The notes under the pieces: model-generated
The model's input: only the letters and a program-made list of their open reading frames with translations
The model's database searches: none
What the model was told of the DNA's origin: nothing
Position numbers and translations under genes: made by a program
DNA from: Dipteronia dyeriana
Lineage: Eukaryota; Streptophyta; Magnoliopsida; Sapindales; Sapindaceae
DNA length: 64,000 nt
Assembly (NCBI GenBank): GCA_032871835.1
Contig: CM065302.1
Location: 5,889,094 to 5,953,093, forward strand
Direction: 5' to 3'
Shown: in pieces, positions 9,276 to 19,945 of the stretch
Layout: each line of letters opens with the position of its first letter
Numbering within the stretch: the stretch's first letter is position 1

Positions 9276-12200
9276 TCACTTGGCGGGCTTGGAGTTAGCA
9301 AAAATCTCCACAGCCATTTTTTCCCGAATCATCCCCATGTCATCCTCTGACCAATCAAAAGGTCTTCGGTTCGCCATTATGTACTCGATAATTCTCAAAG
9401 TATGGGGACCACAGTTACCTCTACAATTCGGGACATAAAACACCATTAGAAATCGTTAATAAAGAATATATAAACACGTTAATGAAATAGAATTTCTTAC
9501 GATTTCTTTTGTTGGGGGACTGTAAAAGGATGCACCAGACTGACCGAGAAGGGATTATTTTCCCGAGTGAACGCCCGACGCCCAGGACGCCGTGCTGTGT
9601 GGAACCCTGCTTCACTCAACATGGAGGGTAAAAACCACTGTAATGGCAGGACCTGCTGGTGCCTGATCTGATACGGGACTTCCTGTCTCTAGGGGTCATA
9701 AATATCAATCTTCCCGCGACTAAGGTCGACGCTCACCACCAGCCAATGTTGGGCCCTAACGTTGCACGGAATCAGCACCTGTAATAGTTTGCATGCCGTG
9801 TTAGCTGAGGATATACTTATAATTTTTTTTAAAATCATCTCAATCATGTAACACTTACCTGGTCAACCTCGTGCCATGGGTGGTTTCCACTCGTGGTTGC
9901 TCCACGGATCGTGAGAAGGTCCTCTTCCAACCATCGGGACTGTAACACATTTCACATTGCCGTGCTCACAGCACCGTGGGAATCACGAGGCATCATCCGC
10001 TCCCACATGTACAACATAAGTGGCTGTACAAGCATTGACAAGATCGTATTATTAATACAGAAGCATAAAATCCGATGTGATTCCCAAATGTTATAACTAC
10101 TTACATAAAATTGTGTATCCAACACGTTGATCATCTGGTTGTACACATTGTGGAATCCTCGCTGACGCTTGCGTAGAATATTTAGGTATGCATCCATATG
10201 CTGACAAACAATAAAACCACCGTACTTGTTAACAATTCAACAATACTTACACAAAAGTTAATATGAAATATAATAAGTACGTATCGTGTCCTCCAAGTCC
10301 ATGAAGTTGGACTGCATACGCACGAACCATCCCGCGGTAACTGGTGACAACACGTCCACCTCACGTTTGTATAAAGATTGAATTACCTTAGCTATACATA
10401 AATTAGAATAAACAAGAAATGTACATCCATTTGTATTATAAAAAGTTATACTCACTGTTCCCCGTTGATGTTCCTCTTGAAGGCCTTGTATGCTGCTAGG
10501 TGGTCACCGTCCACTAGTCCGTGGGGGTCAAAAATGTGTTCCAGGGACTCGGGCAGTGTCTTTAACCTCTTTGGACTGCATGGATTTGTGTTAGGGCTCA
10601 CCAACTGCCATCCGTGCTTACCTAAAAGCTTCACCGGGGGAGGGGACCGCTCCGACGCCACGGACGTGCTGGGTAGGGAAGGGGACCTCTCCGACGCCAT
10701 GGACGTGCTGGGTAGGGGAGGGGACCGCTCCGATGGTACGGTCGTGCTAGGTGGGGGAGGGGACCGTTTCGATGGGACGGACGTAATGGGTGGGGGAGGG
10801 AACCACTCCGACGCCACATACGTGCTGGGTTGGGGAGGAGACCGCTCCGATGGGACTGACGTGTTGGGTGGGGGAGGGGACCTCTCCGATGCCAAGGACT
10901 TGCTGGGTGGGGGAGGGGACCGCGGTGGTTGAATCGATATGCTAAGAGGTGGGGGGAATGATGTGCTGCGAGGTGGGGGGATCGATGTGATGGGAGGTGG
11001 GGGGGGCCCCTGAGCCTGGGTTTCTGTCCCCCCTATAAACCTATCAATCGACCCTCCGGGACTAAATAATTGATCAGGAGGTGGGGGGCCATCCCAGTGT
11101 GTACTTAAGGTCGAACCTTGAAGCCCCGGGATCATATCAAGTAACAATCGGTGTTGCTGCTGACTATCCTCATCACTCTTTCGGATCATATCCAACAACT
11201 CCAAGTGTTGACTTTGTCGATCCTCGTCACTCTTTCAGAGGGCTTCACGCACATCGTTCAACATTTCAGTCCACGGAGCCTGAAATCATGTCTACAATGT
11301 TAGTACAAAACTATCAACACGTGTTACTAAAAAACACTTAACTTTGTTTTCAGCTTACCTTTCCATCAAGTCCAACGCCCCCATGGAAATCCCCTGCAGA
11401 TGTACCATGTTCGGGGGTGGAAAATCGAACCAGTCTATGCCTGTGCCTTTCTCGTTCAGGGTCTATCTGATATCCCTCACTGTCACTGGGCCTCAAACCC
11501 CCAGCAGCGGGCTCAGATCTCTCACTGTCAATGGTCCTGTCTGTACCACTGATCCCGCCTAAGGTGGTCTGATCAGGGACCTCAGCCGGCATATCATCCA
11601 TGTCATCTTCTACATACATGGTCCCCCCCTCGTCTAGGCAGGCATAGTACGGTGCTTGTCTCTCAGCTGGTGTCGGAACCAGTTCCTTTAGCGTAAACAT
11701 CTGAAATATTAGTTAGAACAATGTCATTGTACAAATACTAACTAATAAAAACATTAACAAAATAAATACATACCCTGGCTTTGAAAATCTTTGCTAGCTT
11801 CTTCCCTTTCGGTTGTTTGGTCAACTCCCACTTCAAAATACGGGGAGTCAGATCAGTAACCCTCCGGACACTGACCTCTTTGGCCAACTCAGGGATCACC
11901 TCCAAAGCAGATATCTACATCATGGATAAGTATGATAAGTATCCATACAATTTTGGGCACCAACAATAAAGTACAATTTATAGTTCGAACTTCTTACCAA
12001 CAGGGCATGAGAAAGACCGTATATGTTGTAGGTCTCCACCCTATGTACATCAGAGCCCTTTTCCTGCCGGTGTCGTTCGAACTCGTCTATTCGCCCGTCA
12101 AACGCATGCTTGAATGAGTGAATAGAATGCCTGTACACGTAGGCACCCCACGGGAATGCATCGAACGCATCTAGGTCCTCAACCACCCGAAACTGCCAAA

Positions 12201-12756
12201 CTGGAATCTTGAATCTCTCATCCACCCCCATCAGTATCCAGTTCAGCATATATAAGAGGCAGAGCTTGACAACATCGTACGCCTGTCCGAAATCTGTACC
12301 GGTGATAACACCTCTAATCTGCTCCAGCGACATCTCCTCGGCTCCAGGAAAGTACCGTTCATGTATGCCATTCTCCACTGCTGCATACATTGTGGTCTCT
12401 GGTACAACTCTAAACCGCAGTCCGGTGATCAGACAAAATTCCAACTTCGAAAAAACCACCGACTGGGTTCCTAACATGAAGTGTATCTCATCTGCTGGGC
12501 CGTTATGATGGAGCTCCCGCAAAAGCAACCGATGGATAATACCACCGAAAAACTTCATCTCCCGATGCATCGTCAGGAAATGCCCGAAACAAGACGCCAT
12601 GAACAGCCAACGATCTTCATCTGCAAAATCTACAGGGACACGGTTCAGCGCGTCGTCTATATGGGCGAGGGTATCAAAATGGTTGAGTCGTGTCAGTTTG
12701 CCCTCGTACCAGTATTCTTCTAGAGTTTTAAGTGAATCCCTCAGCCTAATTCTCAT
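9276..12756 (-). pseudogene. DUF1985 - Ulp1 (C48) SUMO-protease-like gene of ULP-MULE copy 1, nine coding exons
   Basis: Proposed exons (complement): 12756-11998, 11914-11775, 11700-11359, 11279-10456, 10366-10281, 10200-10105, 10023-9859, 9778-9501, 9420-9276. Almost all junctions are GT...AG and agree with copies 2 and 3. Exon 1 encodes DUF1985 (FMASCFGHFLTMHREMKF, FCLITGLRF). Exon 4 encodes a Ser/Pro-rich repeat. The C-terminal exons form a Ulp1-type cysteine protease, with catalytic His in AQHWLVVSVDL (9746-9748), the likely Asp in IDIYDP (9695-9697) and Cys in GNCGPHTLRIIEY (9411-9413). Ulp1 enzymes cleave SUMO from proteins. Lesions: the exon 5 acceptor reads AA instead of AG (10367-10368), and TAG at 9689-9691 replaces the Trp after DP. 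The start ATG follows TTGCAG| of the leader intron. Confidence 0.85.
10630..10990 (-). repeat. coding minisatellite (Ser/Pro-rich) in ULP exon 4, copy 1
   Basis: On the minus strand, ten or more units of about 30-48 bp encode variations on SERSPPPPSTSVA. Each unit has a CCTCCCCCACC-like core seen on the plus strand as GGTGGGGGAGGGGACCGC. Copies 2 (45170-45470) and 3 (63110-63490) have their own Pro-rich repeats at the same place, with different unit text. The linker is retained while its sequence turns over. Confidence 0.8.
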
Positions 12757-13892
12757 CTGCAATGTAACAGAAATACAACATCATTAGACAGAATTTTATT
12801 AAAAAGCTAGATATCTTTCTAAACAGCTCGATTGCTTTACAAAAAGTCTCGATTCCTTTTCAAAAAGGCTCGATCCCTTTTAAAAGAGCTCGATTGCTTT
12901 ACAAAAACCTCGATTCCTTTTCAAAAAGGCTCGATCCCTTTCAAAAAGTCTCGATCCCTTTCAAATAGGCTCGATCCAATTCAAAAACAACTCGAAACAT
13001 ATTCAAAAAGGCTCATTCCCTTTTCAAAAAGGCCCGATCCCTTTCAAAAAGGCTCGATCCCTTTTCAAAAAAGCTCGATTCCTTTTCAAAAAGGCTCGAT
13101 CCCTTTCAAAAAGGCTCGATCCCTTTAAAAAAAGATTGATCCCTTTCATGATAACCTCTACCCATTTTTAAAAAAGCTCGATCCCTCTTAAAAAAGTCTG
13201 GATCCCTTTTCAAAAAAGCTCGACCTCTTTCAAATAGGCTCGATCCAATTCAAAAACAGTTCGAACCTATTCAAAAAAGCTCGAAACATATTCAAAAAAG
13301 CTCGATTCCATTTCAAAAAGGCTCGATCCCTTTCAAAAAGGCTCGATCCCTTTCAAAAAGGCTCGATCCTTTTTTAAAAAAGCTCGATCCCTTTTTAAAA
13401 AAGCTCGATCCTTTTTAAAAAAAGCTCGATCCCTTTTAAAAAAGGCTCGATCCCTTTTCAAAAAAGCTCGATCCCTTTCAATTACGCTCGATCTAATTCT
13501 AAATCAGTTCGAACATATTCAAAAAAGCTCGAAACCTATTCAAAAAAGCTCGATCTTTTTCAAAATGGCTCGATTCTTTTTTTAAAAAGCTCGATTCTTT
13601 TTTTAACAAGCTCGATTCCTTTTCCAAAAACCTAGATCTACCAAAACCTGTTTTTCACGACAAACATAGCTTGACTAATCAAATAAGCTCGATTTTCTTG
13701 AAAAAAGTCTCGAAAACCCAGATTTCATCTTCCTCAACTGATATTCAACCAAATTACAAACCCTAACCTAAACCACAACCATTCACACATCTCTATTTTA
13801 ACCGGTTTCTACAATTCCTATCAACAAAAATCAATTCTAACATGTAAGGCAAGTTAACAACAACAAAAACGAGGAAAAATAACCAATCTTAC
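12757..13892 (-). other. ULP 5' UTR intron, copy 1
   Basis: Minus-strand donor TTGACAAAG|GTAAGA (gt at 13891-13892) and acceptor TTACATTGCAG|ATG (intron end 12757). Copy 2 has GACAGAG|GTAATT...GACATTGCAG|AT and copy 3 has GACAGAG|GTAAGT...GACATTGCAG|ATG at matching places. The intron is 1,136 bp, most of it CTCGAT array. Confidence 0.75.
12804..13716 (+). repeat. CTCGAT tandem array, ULP side (copy 1)
   Basis: About 40 units, consensus CTCGATCCCTTTCAAAAAGG (20 bp), with variants in the A-run length and an interspersed form CTCGATCCAATTCAAAAACA followed by a CTCGAAACATATTC unit that recurs about every 250-290 bp. On the plus strand it reads CTCGAT, the same direction as the left array of this element, so on the ULP sense strand it reads ATCGAG. 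Confidence 0.9.
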
Positions 13893-13984
13893 CTTTGTCA
13901 ATCGCAGCTCTTCCGGTCACTTCACTGTTGATTAGTTTCCTGTCGGTTTGACTGTTGCTTCTCTCTGACTTTGAAAACGACAAC

Positions 13985-14114
13985 TTTCTCACTGTTAAAA
14001 TATTTCGGGGTATTTTGTCTCAAACGCTTTTTTGATGCCTTTTAAACATACATTAGTAAAGTGGTGATATTTACACAACATACCCCTCAAATAGTGCCAA
14101 TATTTTTTTGACCC
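13985..14114 (-). repeat. right terminal region of ULP-MULE copy 1
   Basis: Read inward from 14114: GGGTCAAAAAAATATTGGCA, then CTATTTGAGGGGTATGTTGT, ATATCACCACTTTACTAATG and GTTTAAAAGGCA. The same series occurs at 59357-59220 (copy 2, same strand) and 60281-60420 (copy 3, opposite strand), which fixes the boundary. Confidence 0.75.
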
Positions 14115-16599
14115 AATAGACAACCTAGAAACAACTTCTTCTCTTTAAAAATAAATTGGCCATCTAGATAATTCAATTGGCTGAGACTAATTAACCGAGG
14201 ATAACATTGCCCATTAAACCGTATATTAGAGGACCTCTCCTCTTATTACGGACCGTGTTTGTAGAGCCCAATCTTAACAGGTCTTGATAAACCCAGACCC
14301 ATAATATTATCTGTTTAAAAAAAAACAACCAAGGCAAATGTATTATAGATTCAGTAAAAAAAGAAACTTTAAATAATAATAAAAAATGTAAAAACAAAAT
14401 TCAGTTGTGATATAATTGACTTTAAAGGTTTATAGAATAATTCGCAATTAATTCTTTTGATCTCATTTCCTATATCAATGTAGAATAATTACTTTTTTTA
14501 TCTTTTTTTTTATTTGTATATAGAAAATAAGTTAAGTTTGAAAAAATAAAAAGGATTATATGATATAGGAGAGGATCAAATCAATAATAGAAAATGATTA
14601 ATGAGTATACTAAAAAAACTTTTAATTTATTATATACATATCATTTTTAAGGAATACAAATATTACGATTCAATATTTTTTTTAATAAAATAAGTTCAAT
14701 AATAATAAAACAATTTGTTATCGCCCGGTCAACAGTACCCACTACAATAACTAAATGTAGCTTAATGAATTGCACTCTTGATGAAGGAGAAAAACTTATA
14801 TGAGATGGTTTGGTTGTCTTCTGGGAATAATGTTTGGATACCGACTCTAACGATAAGAGTGGTATATATGACTTTTTTTCTTTTATTTTTTATATTTAAC
14901 TCATAATTTGAACCACATTTTATACTCTTTTTGGTGATATTAGTTTTTTTAGATACCGATCGATTCATATCTAAACATTATTAGGCTTGGGGTGAGAAAC
15001 ACCCTTTAGAGTGGAGATATGATATATTTAGGGATCGTTCGGTAATATTTTCGGTTTTTGCTTCCTGCTTTTTCATTTATCTATGATTTTAAAAATTGAT
15101 TTTTATATTTAAATTCGAAAATGCATTAACACTGAGACTAGCAATCATTATTGAAAATGATATTTTAAGAATAAAAACATAAAAATTACGTCTGACCAAA
15201 CTGATTTTCGTAATAAATTTCAATTAATTGTAACCTTAAAATCAAATAAGGTTATAGGGTTCAGGGTTATAATTCTATTATCAAATTAAGAATAGTCCTA
15301 CAGAGTCATTTTTTTTTCTCGTAAACTATAAAGTTTAATTAATAATAGTGCTTATTTATTAGGGGATAAAATTAAAAACTTTTATTGATCAAACTTTTTA
15401 TAACCAATATTTTTTTAGAAAAATTACATTGAACATTCTGGAAAAAAAAAATCAAAATAGAAAAATCATTTAAAAAACAATGGACTGCAGATCTTCATCT
15501 CCGTGAAGATGAGGAAGACGAAAAGGAAGCAAACTTCGCCGACCTCTACCATAGTCGACACCATAATTGACGATCCCATCATCGCCGACCTCCGTGACAA
15601 CTCAACCATCACCGACTCCATCACCACGCATCACCACCAATTTTTTTCTTTTTGAGTTCAACAAATATACACAATTATAATCCACTTAAAACAATTGTGA
15701 ATCCTACTCAAAAACAGCTTAGATCTAATTAAAACCCAATCCTACTGAATATTGGAATTTGAAATCTAAAAGGAAAAAGGAAGGCATGTGTAAAAAGAAA
15801 GGCTACAAGTCTACAGAGAACGAGGGAGTAAGAAAAATTGAAGAAAAGCAAACAAAACCAAGAATTATGATACAAAATTTGTTTCAAGTGAGGATGATAT
15901 GGTCTAAAAAGGAATCCAAAGAGTACATAGAAAACAACCTTGCACTGTAGATTGAACCTATGAATGCGTTGTTCATTTATAAAGATTACAATTAATATGA
16001 TGGTCAAATAGGAGGTAGGTAGACCTGGTAAAATGGATTCGTAGGTCGGATTGGATCAAACCCGACACGATCCATTTATTAAATGGGTCATGTCGGGTCA
16101 ACCCGTTTATTAAACGGGTTGAACTTATCAAACCTGATCCAACCAATTTAATAAATGTATAATGTTTATAATATGTTTTTTTTCTATATTAATAGTTATT
16201 AAAAATATAATATAAATATAAACTAAACATATCCTTAAAAAACCAACATAATAACCAACTAAACAACATCTCAATTTATGATGATCCATAAAAATACTAT
16301 AAATTTTATACAATCTACAAATGATAGAATATATAAAAAACAAAACAATTAAAACTAATAAAAACGATAAATAAAGGCCGATAGTTCAACTATTGAGGTC
16401 TTCAAACTTCGTATTCCATAAACTATTGGCAATTGATTTAGATATGTCACAAAAAGATGAGCCACAAAAAGATTGGCAATTAAGTTTATTTAATTTGCAT
16501 TTAGTTTTGGATTTAATTAATTTAATTTAATAGGATCTTTAAATAAAAATAAATTTTAAAGTAAAATAATTATAATTGACTTGGCCGCCATTTTAAATG
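14115..16599. other. AT-rich intergenic DNA without a recognisable gene
   Basis: I see no conserved open frame. There are A/T homopolymer runs, a small hairpin near 15491-15515 (CTTCATCTCCGTGAAGATGAG) and, at 16022-16160, the hAT-like end listed separately. Short open frames here are low-complexity and look random. Confidence 0.5.
16022..16160 (+). mobile_element. hAT-like terminal fragment with CGGGT repeats
   Basis: TAGACCTGGTAAAATGG resembles the hAT end at 33695 (TAGGGCTGGCAA). It is followed by alternating forms such as GTCGGGTCAACCCGTTTATT and AAACGGGTTGAAC, the subterminal repeat style of the complete element at 33695-35784. No partner end or 8-bp duplication was found, so this is probably a broken copy. 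Confidence 0.5.
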
Positions 16600-16791
16600 G
16601 TATATATAAGAGTAATGATAGAGCATCTGTAAAAGATTATTCAAATAAGGTATTTATTAAAGTCAAACGAGCCACATCAGCATATTTGGCTCTAACAGAC
16701 TCTTCAAATGAGATTTTTTTAATGAGATTTGACTTCTCTCTCTTCAATATTAAAGAACAATTCTTCCCTCTTTGATTATTATTATAATATT
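16600..16791 (+). repeat. old repeat, copy A, left part (interrupted)
   Basis: The text AAGTCAAACGAGCCACATCA ... CTTCCCTCTTTGATTATTATTATAATATT is paralogous to 38880-39025. It resumes at 37233 after two adjacent insertions (gypsy 16792-33579 and MULE 33590-37232). Confidence 0.65.
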
Positions 16792-17777
16792 TATTGACGG
16801 TGATTTTTGGATTACGTAAGATTAATCACGCGTCTAACAAGTTAGTATAGATCGTCAATTGAATTACGAATTAAAATAAGCAAAAAGTAGATAGGGCACA
16901 CAATTTTATGTGGTAAAACCCTAAAGTGAAGAAACATCCACGGTTGCCGGTAGCAGCGAGAAGAATTTACTTTGAATAAAATAATTACACACTCAGTCTC
17001 TCATTTTTTGGCGTATCTCTCTCTTTCTCTTTGTGTATTTTTTATGTGTTGTTATCTCTTTACTTGTGTGTCTTTTTCCCATATATCTCGTTCCTCTTTC
17101 ACAATGAGATTATGAGTCTATTTATATGTACATAGAACCTTAATTTCTGTTATACAAATAAGGAAAGTTGATGGTGTCTTAATTATGATTGGCTACATGT
17201 TGAAATCGTCTTTGTCTTCTTTCCTATTTCGGAGATCTTGTGTATTGAATTATTATATTCGTAGGATTTTAGTTGAATAGTTTGTTTAGGACTTATTTCA
17301 TGATCGATGTGCATGCTTCTAGAAGAGCAGAGTTATTGCTTGATTTTGACTAGTTTCCTGTTTGGTGTTTATCTTTCAAGAAACTTTGAGTTCTTTCCTG
17401 AATAGAATTCTTTGATACTGGAGAGAAAATAGAGATATTTCCTTATTGAAGTATGACTCTATATTCCTTGTTTTAGTCTTCGTATTTGTGTTGAAGTTAT
17501 CTTTAATGTCTCCCACGCGTTGTTTAGCTGGTCAATCATCTAGTCCCGACCGAACCTTTTATGTCCCGACCGGGTGGACTTTACCCAATCAGGTTATCTC
17601 TACTTGATCGGTTAGTTTTCCCGACCACCTTGGGTAATCTTGACTAGGTCTTTAGATCATCTATTAATCGCATTGGGTTGATCTTCTCTGTCTGACTTTT
17701 ACAACGTAGCATATCTAATCATCGTGCTTTCAGGTGATCATGCTGACTTGTCACACTATCAAAAAATCCATATAACA
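16792..17777 (-). repeat. Tat-like gypsy 3' LTR
   Basis: About 986 bp, aligned along its length to 32612-33579 (GACGGTGATTTTTGGATTAC at the start, CATGCTGACTTGTCA near the end). The plus-strand left end reads TATTGACGG where the other LTR has TGTTGACGG. It contains scattered CCCGACC/CCCGATC motifs. Confidence 0.85.
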
Positions 17778-17924
17778 ACACCTCCTCAAATCTGCGAGAT
17801 GAGCTCTTGACGGCTCAATGAGAGGGATTTGAATAATTTTGACTTTTTTACGCTCCTGATCTTATCATTCTAACCCGATCAAGTGTCTTATTAAACTGAT
17901 CATTTTTTTTACTTGCAGCTGGAC

Positions 17925-18410
17925 CGGTCAGTGTCCCGGCTCTACTCAGGATAATTCCTGACCGTCTTGATTTTTTTTTTGCTAAACTATTCTAGTATCT
18001 TATTAAATTAATCAATCTTGGACATTTTTTTTGTAGCTAGACCAATCGGTGTCCCGGTTCTTTGTTCATGATAATTTTTGACCGTCTTGATACTTTGACC
18101 TGTGTCCTGGCTTTTCGCTCAGGATAATTCCCGTTCGTCTTGATTCTTCGGGTAGTGTCCTAACTTTTCGCTCAGGATAATTTTTGACCGTCTTGATTCG
18201 GTAATTGTCCCGACTTTTCACTCAGGATGATTTCCGTCCGTCTTGATTTGGCCGGTGTCCCAACTTTTTACACAGGATGATTCTCGACCGTCTTGATTCG
18301 ATCGGTGTCTCAGCTTTTTGCTCAGGATAATTCTTGACCGTCTTAGTTCGGTCAGTGTCTCGACTTTTCGTTCAAGATAATTTTCGACCGCCTTGAGTCT
18401 TCAACCAAGA
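17925..18410 (-). repeat. roughly 60-bp tandem repeats in the gypsy 3' non-coding region
   Basis: About eight units, each holding GGTGTCCCG(A/G)CTTTTC, then CTCAGGATAATT and GACCGTCTTGATT; one unit is widened by an insertion rich in T. The tract lies between the polypurine tract side and the Athila-like insertion. Tandem repeats downstream of pol are typical of Tat-lineage elements. Confidence 0.75.
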
Positions 18411-18655
18411 GGTGTTCTGGGAACCTTGCCCAATTTTCCCTGTTTTTTCCATGTAAACAAGTCACTAAGGACGTCTTCCGGTTTTGTCTTTTTATAAGGG
18501 TTTGGCTGAATCATTGATGCAATACTAACACATGCGAACGTATCTCACCAGGTTTTACCCAATGGCGTGCCTGAGTGTTTTTTCCGGTAAAACCAAGATC
18601 TCGGGGTGGCCGGATTGCTGACAGTCCTTTATATACATCCAGTCAGTTCGGCAGG

Positions 18656-19945
18656 TGACACGTCCTAAAGAAGTGTTCCTACTCTCAAATATAAGAGTGA
18701 CAAAGTAATAAATTAACCGGTAAGACCGGGTCGAACCACATGGAGGTTGTTCACTTGTCCTTGTAGGATTAATTTCTAGATTAATTAATAAGCTTGTGTA
18801 AAATGTAAATCAATTAAAATTAATACTGGGGCTAAGGGATCCACTGTTGGCATTTCGAATATGATCCATTTATTTATATTTAGTATAGATTAATGGGAGG
18901 GTATTCCACTCCACTGATCACTCTCTAATAAATATGGGTAAAAGTACTCACTGTACTAGACAATATCTGTCTATCTACAGTGAGTCAAAAACTCCACAAA
19001 GATTAGAGGGGGTAAACCACTCTCTGATAAATATGGGTAAAAGTACTCACTGTGTTAGACAATATCTGTCTATCTACAGTGAGTCAAAAACTCCACAAAT
19101 ATCAGAGGGGAGAAAGCATAAAAATAATAAACTTACCAAAATTGGATCATATTTTCCATACCAACAGTATCACCTTTGGCCCCAGCTATATAAAATTAGC
19201 CAGACATAATTTAACTAGAAAATAGCTATTTTATTTAAACTAAGAATTCGAGAACAAAGAAGAGAAAATTTCACAAATCTAACATCAGATTTGGATTCAG
19301 GACATCAAAATTAGGTGGGAGAGACCCCCTATTTATACAAAATATGAATGAAAATTGACCATCGGATGAATTTAGAATGGAACGTCCAGATTTCACCACG
19401 TCATCAGTGAACAGTGACAGTGAACAGTAACTCATCCATGAGTGAACAGTACCCGTATCAGTGAGTGACAGTGAAATTCAACTTTGAACAGTGAAGGTCA
19501 ACTGTGAACAGTGAATAGTTAAAATTACGAAAATGCCCTTCAGTGAACAGTGACAATGAACAGTAACCCATCCATGAGTGAACAGTACCGCATCCGAGAG
19601 TGAACAGTAATGCATTGTGAGTGAACAGTGAAAGTAAACTATAAACAGTGAAAGTCAACTGTGAACAGTGAATAATCAAAATTATGAAAATGCCCTTCAT
19701 GGTCTTCTTAAGGTTTTTTGACGTTCTAAACTTGAAAACGATATTTGTTTTGCCATCTGACATCTTCATGATTCTGAATTGATCGAATTACCTCTGAAAT
19801 ACAAAGAAAAATACACTGATTACTATACAACACATTTATTCATGCGAACGAACGAAATTATGTCTAAATTGAGGAATTAATCATATTGGAAGTGTAAAAT
19901 GATGATATTATCCCTTAGTAAACATACACTTTTCAGTGTTCATCA
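18656..19945 (-). repeat. Athila-like 3' LTR
   Basis: It shares the full length of 27030-28321. Internal structure: an approximately 87-bp duplication (18928-19110, unit including ACAATATCTGTCTATCTAC) and a GTGAACAGT minisatellite (19405-19675). The polypurine tract on the minus strand lies at 19946-19957. Confidence 0.9.

Larger units (their letters stand above)
5205..14114 (+). mobile_element. ULP-carrying Mutator-like element (Kaonashi type), copy 1
   Basis: Order: left end, MURA first exon and leader intron with CTCGAT array, MURA transposase (+), DUF1985-Ulp1 gene (-), its leader intron with a second CTCGAT array, right end. MULEs with a captured Ulp1-like gene are known in plants (Kaonashi in Arabidopsis). 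The right end, read inward, starts GGGTCAAAAA, then TTGGCACTATTTGAGG. It matches the corresponding ends of copies 2 and 3. The left end (GTGGAAATGG...TGTCACC) matches the left end of copy 2. No clean 9-bp target-site duplication is visible (AATTTTTAA against AATAGACAA), so the outer boundaries may be off by a few bases. Confidence 0.85.

Noticed and set aside
10465..10932. 155-residue Gly/Asp-rich open frame on the plus strand
   Set aside because: Antisense shadow of the Pro/Ser-rich exon 4 of the ULP gene, whose frame agrees with conserved splice sites in three copies.
12832..13128. 98-residue open frame of SIPFQKGSIPFKK-like repeats
   Set aside because: A translation of the ULP-side array. 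It is interrupted in the same array a little further on, with no domain or start context.
5708..13716. CRISPR-like array interpretation of the CTCGAT repeats
   Set aside because: Repeats of about 20 bp with no unique spacers, no cas genes, plant context, and bounded by splice sites.
5205..14114. 9-bp target-site duplication for ULP-MULE copy 1
   Set aside because: The candidates AATTTTTAA and AATAGACAA agree at only part of the positions, so I do not claim a TSD for this copy.
14115..16599. tRNA or rRNA genes in the intergenic stretch
   Set aside because: No A-box/B-box pair, cloverleaf or rRNA-like block was recognised on either strand by reading.
19458..19769. 103-residue open frame in the Athila-like LTR
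   Set aside because: It reads through the GTGAACAGT minisatellite on the minus strand. The other LTR does not keep the frame.
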